Source of the DNA: Paraphaeosphaeria minitans
Taxonomy: Eukaryota; Ascomycota; Dothideomycetes; Pleosporales; Didymosphaeriaceae
Assembly: GCA_015832175.1 (NCBI GenBank)
Contig: WJXW01000002.1
Coordinates: forward strand, 2,542,001 to 2,606,000
Direction of reading: 5' to 3'
DNA: 64,000 nucleotides
Each line of letters begins with the position of its first letter. Positions within the stretch are counted from its first letter, which is position 1. Under the pieces are notes generated by a model that saw only the letters and a program-made list of their open reading frames with translations, was not told the DNA's origin and made no database searches. Below, piece after piece: positions 10,950-21,639 of this stretch. The position numbers and the translations under genes are program-made.

Positions 10950-11650
10950 ATCCTATCCACTAATATATATAAGTAGAACGCGCCTATAGCGTATATAGTA
11001 ATATACGTTAAGTATACGCTTTAACCTAAGGACCCTACTAAATATAGAGGTAAGGACTTTAAAAAGTATTATAAATTCTTTTATTCCTATAAGGTAGCCT
11101 TTCGCCTCTTACTATAAGAATTTGTGCAGGATAGAGATAAGGTTATCTAGGTAATATAGTACCTTATAGGCGACTTAAGAGAACTATAGTATATACACTA
11201 TAAGCGCACCTTTAAAGCTAAAGAAGAAACACCTATCTAGAAGTACTTTAACTAGTATATACTTAACTTACATTTAGACCTAGTAGATTATAGCCTAGAA
11301 GTAACTACAGCGTATACTTAGGCAATGTAGCAAAGAGACTAAACTATTTACTCCTTTACAACCTATCTTAATGTCCTTAAAAATTAACTTACACTTTATA
11401 CTAAAGAGTAAAAGGTATAGCACCTTTTCTCTAAGCTTAAACCTAAGCTATAGAAGGCTGTTACTAACTACTATTAGGTGCCTATAACTAGGGAAGACCT
11501 TATTGTTTTAGGCTCTATACTTAAGCGAAACCTACGCTATACACTTATAATATAAGAGTTAAGCCTGTGTTATATATTAAAAAAATCTAAGGATACTACG
11601 CTAAACTACTAAATATCTAAAGGTAATAGTAAGACCTAAGATAAAAAAAA
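10950..11650 (+). pseudogene. Gypsy-1a gag, broken
   Basis: A gag-type frame with about ten TAG/TAA codons. Recognisable pieces are KDPTKYRGKDFKKYYKF, VQDRDKVI followed by a Y-L-I-G-D-L block, and HYKRTFKAKE. This is the typical retrotransposon gag core (YRGKN.KEY...F, KV.WA..YL.GD, PW) read through RIP stops. No zinc knuckle is visible at its end. Confidence 0.6.
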
Positions 11651-14600
11651 GTGTCACCTACTATAAGTACTATAAAACTAGCTACTATACTAATAAATAT
11701 AAAGGTAGTAATTCTAACTAGATTTCTATATAAGTAAACTATGTAGGAAAAGGCTAAGCCTTACCTATAACTTAGGTATAGTAAGGCACCTACTAATTTA
11801 TATCTTACTAGGTATAAAGCGCACGTGTAGCGTAGCTAAAGATATAGGCTTAGAAAGGGAACTCTAAATAATTTTTAACTTATAGGCTAATATTAGCCTA
11901 ATTAGCTAGATTGTTACTGTTAAAATAAATCTAAAGCCTATTAAAGGGGCTAAGCTCCTTAAACTAGGATAGATTAGGGTCTAAAAGTAAAGTACCTATA
12001 CTGCCTATACGCTCTAGGTGCGTATTATAGATAATATAGGAGTAGAGTGTAGAACAAAGACTACTATCTATAGTGTTAATAAAAAAGGGATCTCTCTTTT
12101 ACTTAGCAACCCTTTCCTATAAAAAAGTAATATCTACCTTAATTGCAGCTTATAAACATAGTGCTAGGGCTATACTATAGCTTTAATATAGCTTGTTACT
12201 ATAAGGGACTTTAAAGATAATATAAAGTATACTAGCTTAGATTTGTTTCTTCTAAGGGTCTTATAGATAACTAGTATAAGCTTAGAGCACCTAGTGTATA
12301 TTAATAAAGCGTGCGTAGCGTAGGTACTGCGTATTCCTAACGCATTACGCGAATATAGTAATGTATTTAATAAAAAAGCAGCGTCTACTCTACTAAATTT
12401 TAAGGAATCTAATTATACTATTCCTATTATAGAGGGAAAAGAACCTCCTTATAGACTGCTCTATAATCTCTTAGAGCAGGAGTTTAAAGTACTTTAAGAG
12501 TATCTAGAAAATGCCTTTAAAAAGGAATAGATTAGGTATAGCACTAGTCTAGCTAGAGCACTAATTCTATTTACCTCTAAAAAAGATAGCACACTATAGC
12601 TTTACGTAGATTATTAGGACCTTAACGCGATTACTATTAAAGATTGTTACCTACTACTCTTAGTTAGACAGACGCTTAACTACCTATTAGGCGTATACTA
12701 CTATATAACCCTTAATCTTTATAACGCCTACTACAGAATTTAGATCTAGGTAAAAGATAAGTAAAAAACTATATTCTAAACTCGCTATAGCCACTTTAAA
12801 TACTTAGTAATACTATTTAGCTTAACTAATGCCCCTGCGAGCTTCTAGGCATATATTAATAAGGTACTAGCACTACACCTAGATTACATATATATTATGT
12901 ATCTAGATAATATACTTATCTATACCTATAATAAGGATCTTACACTTTATTAGCGCACTATTTACACTGTGCTTAAATTACTACGTAAGGCTAAACTTTA
13001 TATTAATTTAACAAAGTACATATTTACCTTAGGCAAAGTCTACTTCCTTAGTTTTATTATAACTACGCGAGGAATCCGCGCTAATCCTACGCGTATAGTA
13101 ACTATTATAGAATAGCTGTAGCTAACTAGTATCTCAGAGCTCTAGTTATTTCTAGGCTTTATAAACTTTTATAGGCAATTTATTAAGGTATATATACAAG
13201 AAACTCCTCCTCTCTTAGACCTACTTAAAAAGAACTAACTATTCTAATAGTTAGTAAAAGCTAATAATACTTTTAAAATACTTAAAACGCGCTTCTTAAG
13301 TGCACCTATTCTACGCCACTTTAACCTTACGCTGCTAATCTAATTAGAGACTAATATATTTACTTTTGTAATATATAGTATTCTTTCGCAGCTATTTAAG
13401 GACTAGAAGTGGCACCTAGTTACTTTTATATTAAGAAAACTTTAAGCAGTAGAGCTAAATTATAAGGTATATAACCTTAAGCTCCTTACTATTATCTACT
13501 GCTTTAAATAATAGAGATATTATCTAGATAGTATACAGTACACAATTTAAGTGCTAAATAACTATAATAACTTACGCGGTAAACGCGCTGTATAGAAGCT
13601 AAACCTATAATAAGTATAATAGGTAATGTATCTAGTAGCTTTTAATTTTAAAGTAAAACACTACTTAGGAAAAACAAACCTAGCGGATAGACTATTAAGA
13701 AGGGCAGATTACGTATAAAAGAACCTATTACTAACCTATTTATTGCCTACCCTGTAGAATAAAATACTATAAAGGACTAAGTATAGTAGAGTAAGTAGAT
13801 CTATAAATAAGCCAAGCTTATTAGGCGTATGTAAGACGCATATTACTAATATTTACAAAGCTATAAAAGTCTTTACTACTAGTGCTATAGTGTGCACGCG
13901 ATACGTACTACACTTACTAGCTAAAGTATTAGTTAGTAGTAAACCTATAATAAAAGAGTCTAACCTTATTACTAAAGTTTAGTAGCTTTAGTAAAAGAAC
14001 GCCTTTGCTATTAAGCGTATTACTAGCTTAAGGCGTAAAAAAAGCACTTAAAGTAGTAGTAAGGCATAAGTATAGTACCTTAATAAAATAGAAGTCCTAA
14101 GGTATAATAGCAGATTATACATCCTAGATAAACTAGTAATTAGGTAAGAGATTTTATTCTAGCACTATAATATATATATAGTAGGCTATTTTAGCGTATA
14201 TAGAACGCTTAAGGATATTAAGAGGACCTACTATTAGCCTTTTATAGGTTAAGATGTTTAGAAGTACGTAAGGACTTATACTATTTACTAAAGGAGTAAA
14301 ACTCTAAGGTATAGTAAGTATAGCTGGCTATTACCTCTTTTAACGCTAAAGAATATCTTTAAGGAAGTTTTACTCGACTTTATAACTAAATTCCTACTAG
14401 TAAAGAATTAAGGGAGCTACGCTTTTAATATAATCTTTATAATTATATACTACTTCTCTAGGATATCTATCTATATCTCTATATAGAAATTATAGAATAT
14501 AAAGGAATTTGTAAAAGCCTACTTCTAAGAGGTCATCTTAAAGTTTAGTATTTAGAAAAATATTATATCTAATAGGGGCTCCACCTTCACCTCTACTTTT

Positions 14601-15460
14601 TGGGCAGAAATATACTACTAACTATAGGTAAAGCGTAGGCTTAGCACTGCTTTCTACCCTTAAATAGATAGGTAAATAGAGCGCTAGAATTAAACGCTTA
14701 AATAATACCTTTACATATTCATTACACCTCTATAAATAAACTAGATTAAACTACTCCTAATAGCTTAATTTACATACAATAACTCTATCTATAATTTAAT
14801 AAAAATAACGCCTTTCTATACAGTATATAGTAAGCACCCTATCCTTACTACGCTTCCTATAGATAGTAGGCTAGAGGGGGAGCTACTAGATATAGTTAAG
14901 AGAGTAAAATATATATATAGCGTACACGCATTACTTACAGAGCACCTATACTTAGTATAAAAGTATTAGAGCTAGTACTATAATAAGAAGTATAAGTAAG
15001 AGTTATTCTAGAGAGGCAACTTAGTTCTACTTAGTATAAAGAATATATATATGCCTTAATAACTAAGTAAGAAGCTATTAAGAAAATTTATTAGGCCCTT
15101 CTAAGTACAGGACGTAGTTAGAACGTAGGTATACTATTTACTCCTTCTACTACACTATCGCATTTATAACGTGTTTTATATTTCCCTTCTTAAATAATAG
15201 AAACTAAGGCTAGGAGTAGAAGATATTAACACCTAGCTACTAGAGGTTATACCTAAAAGAGGAGAAGCCTAGGAAGTAGAAAAAATCCTAGCTAAGTAAA
15301 TAAGAAAGGGGTAAAAGTAATACCTATTCTACTAGAAAGGCTATAATAAGACTTAAAATACCCAGATTCTAGAGTTAGACTTTAAAGATATAAATAACCT
15401 AGTTTAAACTTTTAAAGGGAAAAGGGCTGCGTATATAAAGAAAAAGTAAAGAATATAATA
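11650..15460 (+). pseudogene. Gypsy-1a pol, broken (protease-RT-RNase H-integrase-chromodomain)
   Basis: Protease-like region about 11,720-12,150. RT about 12,430-13,190: EGKEPPYRLLYNL, SLTNAPASF and the catalytic box at 12,900-12,911 reading YLDN. The second Asp is lost by GAT to AAT, explained by RIP of TGAT. RNase H about 13,290-13,700. Integrase about 14,150-14,900, ending in ERQNQTLK. Chromodomain-like end about 15,200-15,450. Nearly every 10-15 codons there is a TAG or TAA. It differs from the Gypsy-3/7 pol (YLDD class with ITTRGIRANP against YMDD/YIDD) and is a separate family. The same family is seen in Gypsy-1b and in the fragment at 55,734-57,674. Confidence 0.8.
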
Positions 15461-15599
15461 AAAGTACATAGAACGTAGATATAACGTATAGTATTATAGA
15501 GTACTATAGCTTATAGAGCACTTATAGCTTATTAGAGGTATCTACTTAAAACCTATAGGCTAGCTTCTAAAAAGTAATCTAACTAAACTATACACTGCC

Positions 15600-16376
15600 T
15601 ACACCCTTACTACTTATGATCCTTATTATCCTTACTATCCTTACTATCCTTACCTACTACACATCTAGTAGTAATCTTTTTCCTACTCTCTTTATTGCTA
15701 TTATCTAAGTCGCCCTTATTATGGCGAGGAGTAGACACTAAATTAATCTAAGATAAGTTATTAGTATATATTATAAGTGCAGGAAAGGTACAAACTTACT
15801 ATCTACTATATAAAGGGAATAACTACCTTAAAAGTATTAGTAATCTAATATTACTCTACTAGAATTAAGCCTAAATACTAAGGGCTAGTAGTAGGCACCT
15901 AGGTTGCTACACCTATAGGTGTACTAATATAAGCTGTAATACGCTAGTAGTTAGCTAGCTCTAAGTTAAATTACTTTTAGTAATAAGCTAGCTTTAGGTC
16001 TACTACTTTTATACGCTTATCTGTCTTACGCTACCTACCTAGGGTCTCTATAACTATAATATAGTAGCAGTTATAAAGGGCGTATAGGCGATTAAGGCGC
16101 CTATTTATCGCTTTTAGCACCTATAAGTATTAGCTAAAGCGCATATATAGTACGTAACTCTAGATATACTAAGTTATAGCCTCTGCAATTGCTTTTAACA
16201 TAATAGTTACAGCGTTTATTATTGTTTTTTATATAGTCCTTAGGGAGTTTTACTAAGTTCTGTGCGCAGCGTATATAAGTTATAAGCACTATATTATAGT
16301 CTACGCGCTTAGTATCTCTACTAAACGCAAAGGTAGCAGTATTATAGAAATTAGACTTTTTAATATACTTAGGCAC
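15600..16376 (-). pseudogene. Antisense Cys-rich accessory frame of Gypsy-1a
   Basis: It starts at ATG 16,376 and contains the only frame of 80 codons still open in the RIP block (16,376-16,134). It lies between pol and the 3' LTR, opposite to gag-pol, as in Gypsy-1b. Residues 52-64 read KRCNYYVKSNCRG, then Y. With Tyr taken as RIP-altered Cys, this is C-x2-C-x4-C-x2-C, followed by NLVYLELR. Downstream the frame continues with TAG/TAA codons, and after a probable indel or splice near 15,750 ends in a hydrophilic Lys/Asp/Ser repeat (GKDSKDSKDNKDHK) encoded by tandem gtaaggata-like units at about 15,615-15,655. That tail is also present in Gypsy-1b (17,400-17,500). I do not recognise the protein. 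Confidence 0.5.
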
Positions 16377-16740
16377 TATATAGTACAGTATCTTAGATAA
16401 TTAAGGAAGTTATTTAAAAATAAGCGCTCTATCTACGCTAAGAATATATTATTTATATATTATGTAGGTGGAGAGCACACAAAGATTAAAATAATATTAA
16501 TACTATATAGCCCTACTACTCTATATTACAAAAGGCTACAGTAAATAGAAGGCGTAGGAGCCTTATAACAAATAATACACGTAATATGTTTATAACGCGC
16601 GCTATTCACTTATAATATGCTGTTATTACGTATATAACGCGCACCCCTATAGACACTCTTTTCCTTTTCTATAGGGTGAGGTTTTTATTAAGGCTATAGT
16701 ATGCTGCAGAGGACTGTAGCTAGAAGGAGAGGTTCTATAA

Positions 16741-16950
16741 TAGGTAGATTATAATATTATTATAGTGTTATAGTATCTAGCACTAAGGCCTTATAGAAGG
16801 TCTGTGCACTAAGCGAGCGAGCTGCGTAAAACCTATACTATACGCTAACTCTATATAAGATAAGTATTATTCTATTAATATTACTAGAGTTATCCTTTTA
16901 CTATCCTTTCTAGTTTAAAGCAAGTACTATTGCCTATAACTAGACCTAAT
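16741..16950 (+). repeat. 3' LTR of Gypsy-1a
   Basis: 210 bp, preceded by purine tract 16,722-16,732. Its last bases (tagacctaat) differ from the other Gypsy-1 LTR ends (tagaccttata), so the right border may have been altered. Confidence 0.82.
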
Positions 16951-17530
16951 ACTATATATACGCTTTAGCTAATACTTATAGGTGCTAAAGGCAATAAATA
17001 AGCGCCTTAATCGCCTATACGCCTTTTGTAACTACTACTATATTATAGTTATAGAGACTCTAGGTAGATAGCGTAAGATAGATAAGTGTGTAAAGGTAGT
17101 AGGCCTAAAGCTAGCTTATTACTAAAAGTAATTTAACTTAGAGCTAGCTAACTGCTAGTGTGTTATAGCTTATATTAGTACACTTAGAAGTGTAGTAACC
17201 TAGGTGCCTACTACTAGCTCTTAGTATCTAGACTTAATTCTAGTAGAGTAGTATTAGATTACTAATACTCTTAAAGTAGTTATTCCCCTTATATAGTAGA
17301 TAGTAAGTTTACACCTTTTCTACACTTAAAACGTATACTAATAACTTATTCTAAGTTAATCTAGCGTCTACTCCTTGCTATAATAAGGGCAACTTAGATA
17401 ATAGTAATAAAGAGAGTAGAGAGAAGGTTACTACTAAAGGTATAGTAGGCAAGAATAGTAAGAATAATAAGAATAATAAGTTGTAGGGGCGTAGGCAGCG
17501 CGTAGTTTAGTTAGATTACTTCTTAGAAGC
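16951..17530 (+). pseudogene. Antisense accessory frame of Gypsy-1b, second part
   Basis: Continues the frame of 2,870-3,789 to its Lys/Asn/Ser-rich end (17,400-17,500: KESREK, then GKNSKNNKNNK). Beyond about 17,660 the reverse strand is the chromodomain end of Gypsy-1b pol. The hydrophilic tail is conserved between the 1a and 1b copies. Confidence 0.45.
16952..17295 (+). repeat. 344-bp direct duplication flanking Gypsy-1a, right copy
   Basis: Partner of 3,446-3,789. It starts at the exact end of the Gypsy-1a 3' LTR. Confidence 0.85.
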
Positions 17531-17659
17531 TAGCCTATAGGGCTTAGGTAAATACCCCTAACAAGCTATAAGTGCTCTATAAGCTATATTGTTCTATAAT
17601 AATATACATTATATCTACATTCTATATACTCTTATTATATCCTTTACCTCTTCTTTATA

Positions 17660-18097
17660 TGCGCAGCTCTTTTCTTTTTAAAAGTTTAAACTAGATTATC
17701 TATATTTTTAAAGTTTAACTTTAGAATCTAGGTGTCCTAAGTCTTATTATAGCCTTTCTAGTAAAGTAGGTATTGCTTTTACCCTTTTCTTATTTACTTA
17801 GCTAGGATTTTTTCTACTTTCTAGACTTCTCCTCCTTTAGGTGTAACCTCTAGTAGCTAGGTGTTAATGTCTTCTACTCTTAGCTTTAGTTTCTATTATT
17901 TAAAAAGGGAAATATAAAACACGTTATAAATATAATAGTGTAGTAGGAGGAGTAGGTAGTATACCTACGTTCTAACTACGTCCTATACTTAGAAGGGCCT
18001 AATAAATTTTCTTAATAGCTTCTTACTTAGTTATTAAGGCATATATATATTCTTTATACTAAGTAGGACTAAGTTACCTCTCTAGAATAACTCTTAC
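17660..18097 (-). pseudogene. Gypsy-1b pol, distal integrase/chromodomain part
   Basis: Reverse complement of 15,010-15,450 of Gypsy-1a. It is cut at CTTAC (18,093-18,097) by Copia-b and resumes at 32,435. Confidence 0.8.
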
Positions 18098-18335
18098 TGT
18101 TGGTTTGGCTCAATCTATAATTAAGCATTTAAGGGTTAATAGTATACTATCGTGTAAAGGGTAAAAAGTAGGTTTAATTAATTACGTCTAGTCTATTATA
18201 CAAAGGGGCACTAAGGGCTTTATAAAGTCTCTACCTCTTAGCGCTAACCTAAGTAGTGGGTCCTTGTGCAGGTCCCTATAGGTAGGCAGGCCCCCACTTC
18301 ACCTAGTGCTACTTATATAATAAACTATATAGACA
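18098..18335 (-). repeat. 3' LTR of Copia-b
   Basis: 238 bp with TGT...ACA ends. In element sense it starts tgtctatatag and ends ccaaccaaca-like. Confidence 0.9.
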
Positions 18336-19680
18336 CTAGTAACTTTTCTTTTATACAATAGCCTATATCTATTATACGCTTCCTTTTCCTATTCTTTTCT
18401 ATCTATATAGTTGGCCTTCCCCTATTAGAACAGGTTATAGGGTAGATACAGTATTACTATATAGTAGAGGTCCTATTTACACCTACTCTTGTGCAAATAG
18501 ATAGTAATAGCTAACCTACTTAGTTTTTACCCTACCCCTTTATATAGTAGTAGAGCCGTATTATATAATAAGGCTTTTTCTAGGTATGTGCCTTGTGTGT
18601 AAATAAAAGGTGGGGTATTAAGTAATATAATACTTAGCGCTAGGTCTTAGTAAGTAGGTATAAAAGAATGTCTCCTAGCTCCCCTAAACCCTCTCTTCTT
18701 TATCCCACTTTAACGTACGTGTACTTTCCTTCCTTCTTACCTTATTCTTTTTAGTGTCCTAGTGTCTAGTGGCTAGTGCTTTATTACTAGTAAATATGTA
18801 TAGCTTTTTTGTATAATACTAATTTTTAACAAGACACATATATACATATATACACACACACTTACTATTATATAATAGCTAATAACGCTATTAGTCTATT
18901 AGGCGCTAGTGCCCTTACTACTAGTGTTTTTGTGCTAGTTATTATAGGCTAGACTAGATTACGCATTTAAGTTAACCTCCCCACTAGTTCGCCTAGTATA
19001 AGGGCCTTTATATAGAGCCTAGTAGTAGATATATAATAAATCCTCTAGAGCATCTTTGTTTTTATTGTATAATGCTAATAGGTGTAGAACAAAGAGGCTA
19101 GGGTAGCCTAGATACCCTCCTAGGATATTATCGTGCAAATCCTAGTTAGTATAAACCTCTAGCGGTAGGCTGCTTATGTTATATAATATAAGGGATATTA
19201 GTAAGTAGTGCTTATCTAGTCGCGCGGCTAAGTTTAAAATAAGCCTTATACTTACTTATATAGCTCTACTAATGCTAGCAATTAGGTGTTTCTAGATTAT
19301 TGTGTAATCCTAGGTTATAAGTCTAGATTGTATAGCGTCTATATATAGAAGTCGCATAGTGCTTATTATAAGCATTATATATAAGGGGGGGGGTAAATGT
19401 CTTTGTTGCATAAAGGGGTAGGTAGGCCTAGTCTTAAGATATCTAAATTATTAATACAGAAAATATATTCTTTAATATTTTTATATAATCTCCTACAATG
19501 TGTTCCCTCTCTTATAATAAAACTATAATGTTAAATTAGTAGTAGGGCTTATATAGCCTAAAAATAAATATGTCTATGCGAAGTTATAGTAAGTTAGACA
19601 GAAAAAGAAAAAATTTTTTTTTTAAAAAAGTAAGTGAAATAACAAAAGAAATGTTATATAGTAGAGTAGTTACTCTATTA
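18336..19680 (-). other. 1.3-kb region between Copia-b RNase H and 3' LTR
   Basis: Reverse complement of 26,650-27,998 in Copia-a, so it belongs to the family. It is much longer than a usual Copia 3' UTR. See the Copia-a entry for possible frames. A run of nine G lies at about 19,385-19,393. Confidence 0.6.
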
Positions 19681-21029
19681 TGTAGTCCTTATTAATTCTA
19701 TCTACTAAAGCCTTAATAGTAATGTGTAGTTTATTTATTAAGATTAGTGTTTAGAGTGTCTAGTTAGGTGCTTTCTTTATATAAGTATTAGTAGGATTGT
19801 TTTTGCTATTAATCTACCTAATCTCTATAATTTCCTGTTTTTTGTACAACTCCCTAATTAATATAATATTAATTATAAGGCGTTTTTTGTTTATAGTGCC
19901 TAGTTATATAAGGCATTTGTATAGGGATTTCGAGTAAGTATAGACTATAATATAATTAGGGGGATCTAAAGTGTTTATATAATCTATTAGAGTATTGTGC
20001 TTAATATAATTACATTATTAAAACTGCCTACTAAACTGTACAATTTGCTTACTAGAATACTTCTAGTTACTCTTTTACACTTTACTAAGTTCTAGTAGAT
20101 AATATTACTACAGATCTTAAAGTCCTAAGTTGTTGTGTGATATTCCTCTACTAGTATAATAATAAAGCTAAGCTGTAAGCTTAGGTCTCTGTTATTAGTA
20201 AAAGAGCTATCTATAAAGATAAACAGCTTCGTGCGACCTAGGTTAAGTAGAATAAATTTTAGTCCTCTTTATGCATTCTAAATTTGCTAGTTTAAACGCA
20301 TGTTTAGTACCTTAATATCTTCTTTTATTAGTACTATTATTTACGCAATAATAGACAGGTTAAATATTACTTCTAGTTAGCAAACTAAAGTGATATATAC
20401 ACCTCTTACTTATTATATAATATATTAGTGTGTAGTGTCTTTATCCTAGGGATTAATTATATAAAGGCTTTTAGCCTATCCCTTCTATTCTAGGGTAACA
20501 ACACTCTAGATAAGTTAGATTTTATCTTTATTAAACTTAATTACCGTATTTTATATTAAGACGCTTTTGTCCTTTATATAAAACTTTATAGTATAGAGCT
20601 ACTCCTCTTCTTATTATATAAAGCTTTCTGTGACTATACTAAGAGTGTTATTAGTCTAGAGTCTAGTAATACTAAACATCTTAGGTCCCTTATTTGTAAT
20701 AAGTAGGCATAGGTTATATATTAACATATATATCCTTAGTTTCTCCTTATAGTAGTTGTAGTATGTCTTAAACTAGTAGAGACCTAATTCTACTACACTA
20801 TATAGAAGTCGTACAACTTATAGAATCGTGTTTAGTAGGAAGAAATTGCGCATTTCTACTAGTAGTTAGGTGTATAATATACAAAGGAGTTTAGTAGTAG
20901 ACTATATATAGGCCTAAGTAATGTCCCTAAGCTTAATGTGCATATTATACAACTAAATTAGTGTTATAGAAAGAGCTAATAGTAACCTCTAGCTTATACG
21001 CTAGATAGTAGGGGATTATATAAAGATTT
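19681..21029 (-). pseudogene. Copia-b pol, distal part (RT/RNase H)
   Basis: Reverse complement of about 25,300-26,650. It carries the Copia RT end and the RNase H block read as TAA/TAG-broken frames. It is cut at GATTT (21,025-21,029) by Copia-a and resumes at 28,242. Confidence 0.8.
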
Positions 21030-21267
21030 TGTCCGTATAGTTTATCGTATAAGTAGCACTGGGTGAAGTGGGGGCCTGCCTACCTGTAGGGACCCGCACA
21101 AGGACCCACTACTTAGGTTAGCGCTAAGAGGCAGAGACTTTATAAAGCCCTTAGTGCCCCTTTATACAATAGACAAGACGTAATTAATTAAACCTACTTC
21201 TTACCCTTTGCATAATAGTATACTATTAACCCTTAAATACTTAATTACAGATTAAGCCAAACCTACA
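21030..21267 (+). repeat. 5' LTR of Copia-a
   Basis: 238 bp, tgtccgtatag to ccaaacctaca. Ten copies of this LTR are in the window (18,098; 21,030; 27,999; 32,192; 42,860; 44,673; 52,363; 53,549; 55,422; the last two carry a 74-bp duplication). Confidence 0.92.
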
Positions 21268-21639
21268 CTAATTAGTAGTTAATTCTAATTAACTGCAAAC
21301 TAGTAAGGTCTAAAGACAGAGCGCCCTATAAGCTAGATACGTAGGCTCTGTATTGTTACCTTTACTAGAGATCGAATTTTAGATTATATAATAAGTAGAA
21401 ACAAAGTGCGCACATTTGTAAAGAGTTATATAATCTAGTCTAAGCTATTCTACAGAAAAGAAAGGAGATAATACCTTTACTAGAGATTAAATTTTAGATT
21501 ATATAATAAGCAGAAATAAAGTGCGTATATTTATAAAGAGTCGCATAATCTAGTCTAAGCTATTCTATAGAAAAGAAAGGAGATAGTAAGCATATTCACA
21601 ATCCTAAAAAACACGTTGCATGATTAAACTAGCGACAAC

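Larger units (their letters stand above)
3796..16950 (+). mobile_element. Gypsy-1a, Ty3/gypsy element with Gypsy-3 inserted in its 5' LTR
   Basis: The 5' LTR is 3,796-3,922 continued at 10,561-10,643 (127 + 83 = 210 bp) and the 3' LTR is 16,741-16,950 (210 bp). Without Gypsy-3 and one TSD copy the element is about 6.5 kb. Order on the plus strand: gag, protease, RT, RNase H, integrase, chromodomain-like C terminus, an antisense Cys-rich frame, purine tract 16,722-16,732 (agaaggagagg), 3' LTR. It lies inside Gypsy-1b in opposite orientation, but the flanks are not a simple insertion: they share a 344-bp duplication and the flanking 5-mers differ (ataac left, actat right). Confidence 0.85.

Noticed and set aside
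16134..16376. Surviving 80-codon frame as an active host gene
   Set aside because: The same sequence recurs at about 3,220-3,440 in another copy of the element and continues on both sides with RIP stops, so it is part of the Gypsy-1 family.
3785..16955. 5-bp target duplication for Gypsy-1a
   Set aside because: The left flank (ataac) and right flank (actat) differ, and the flanks share a 344-bp duplication instead.
19385..19393. Run of nine G as an assembly gap edge
   Set aside because: The reverse complement of the same stretch occurs in Copia-a at about 26,939-26,948 with a similar run, so it is a family feature.
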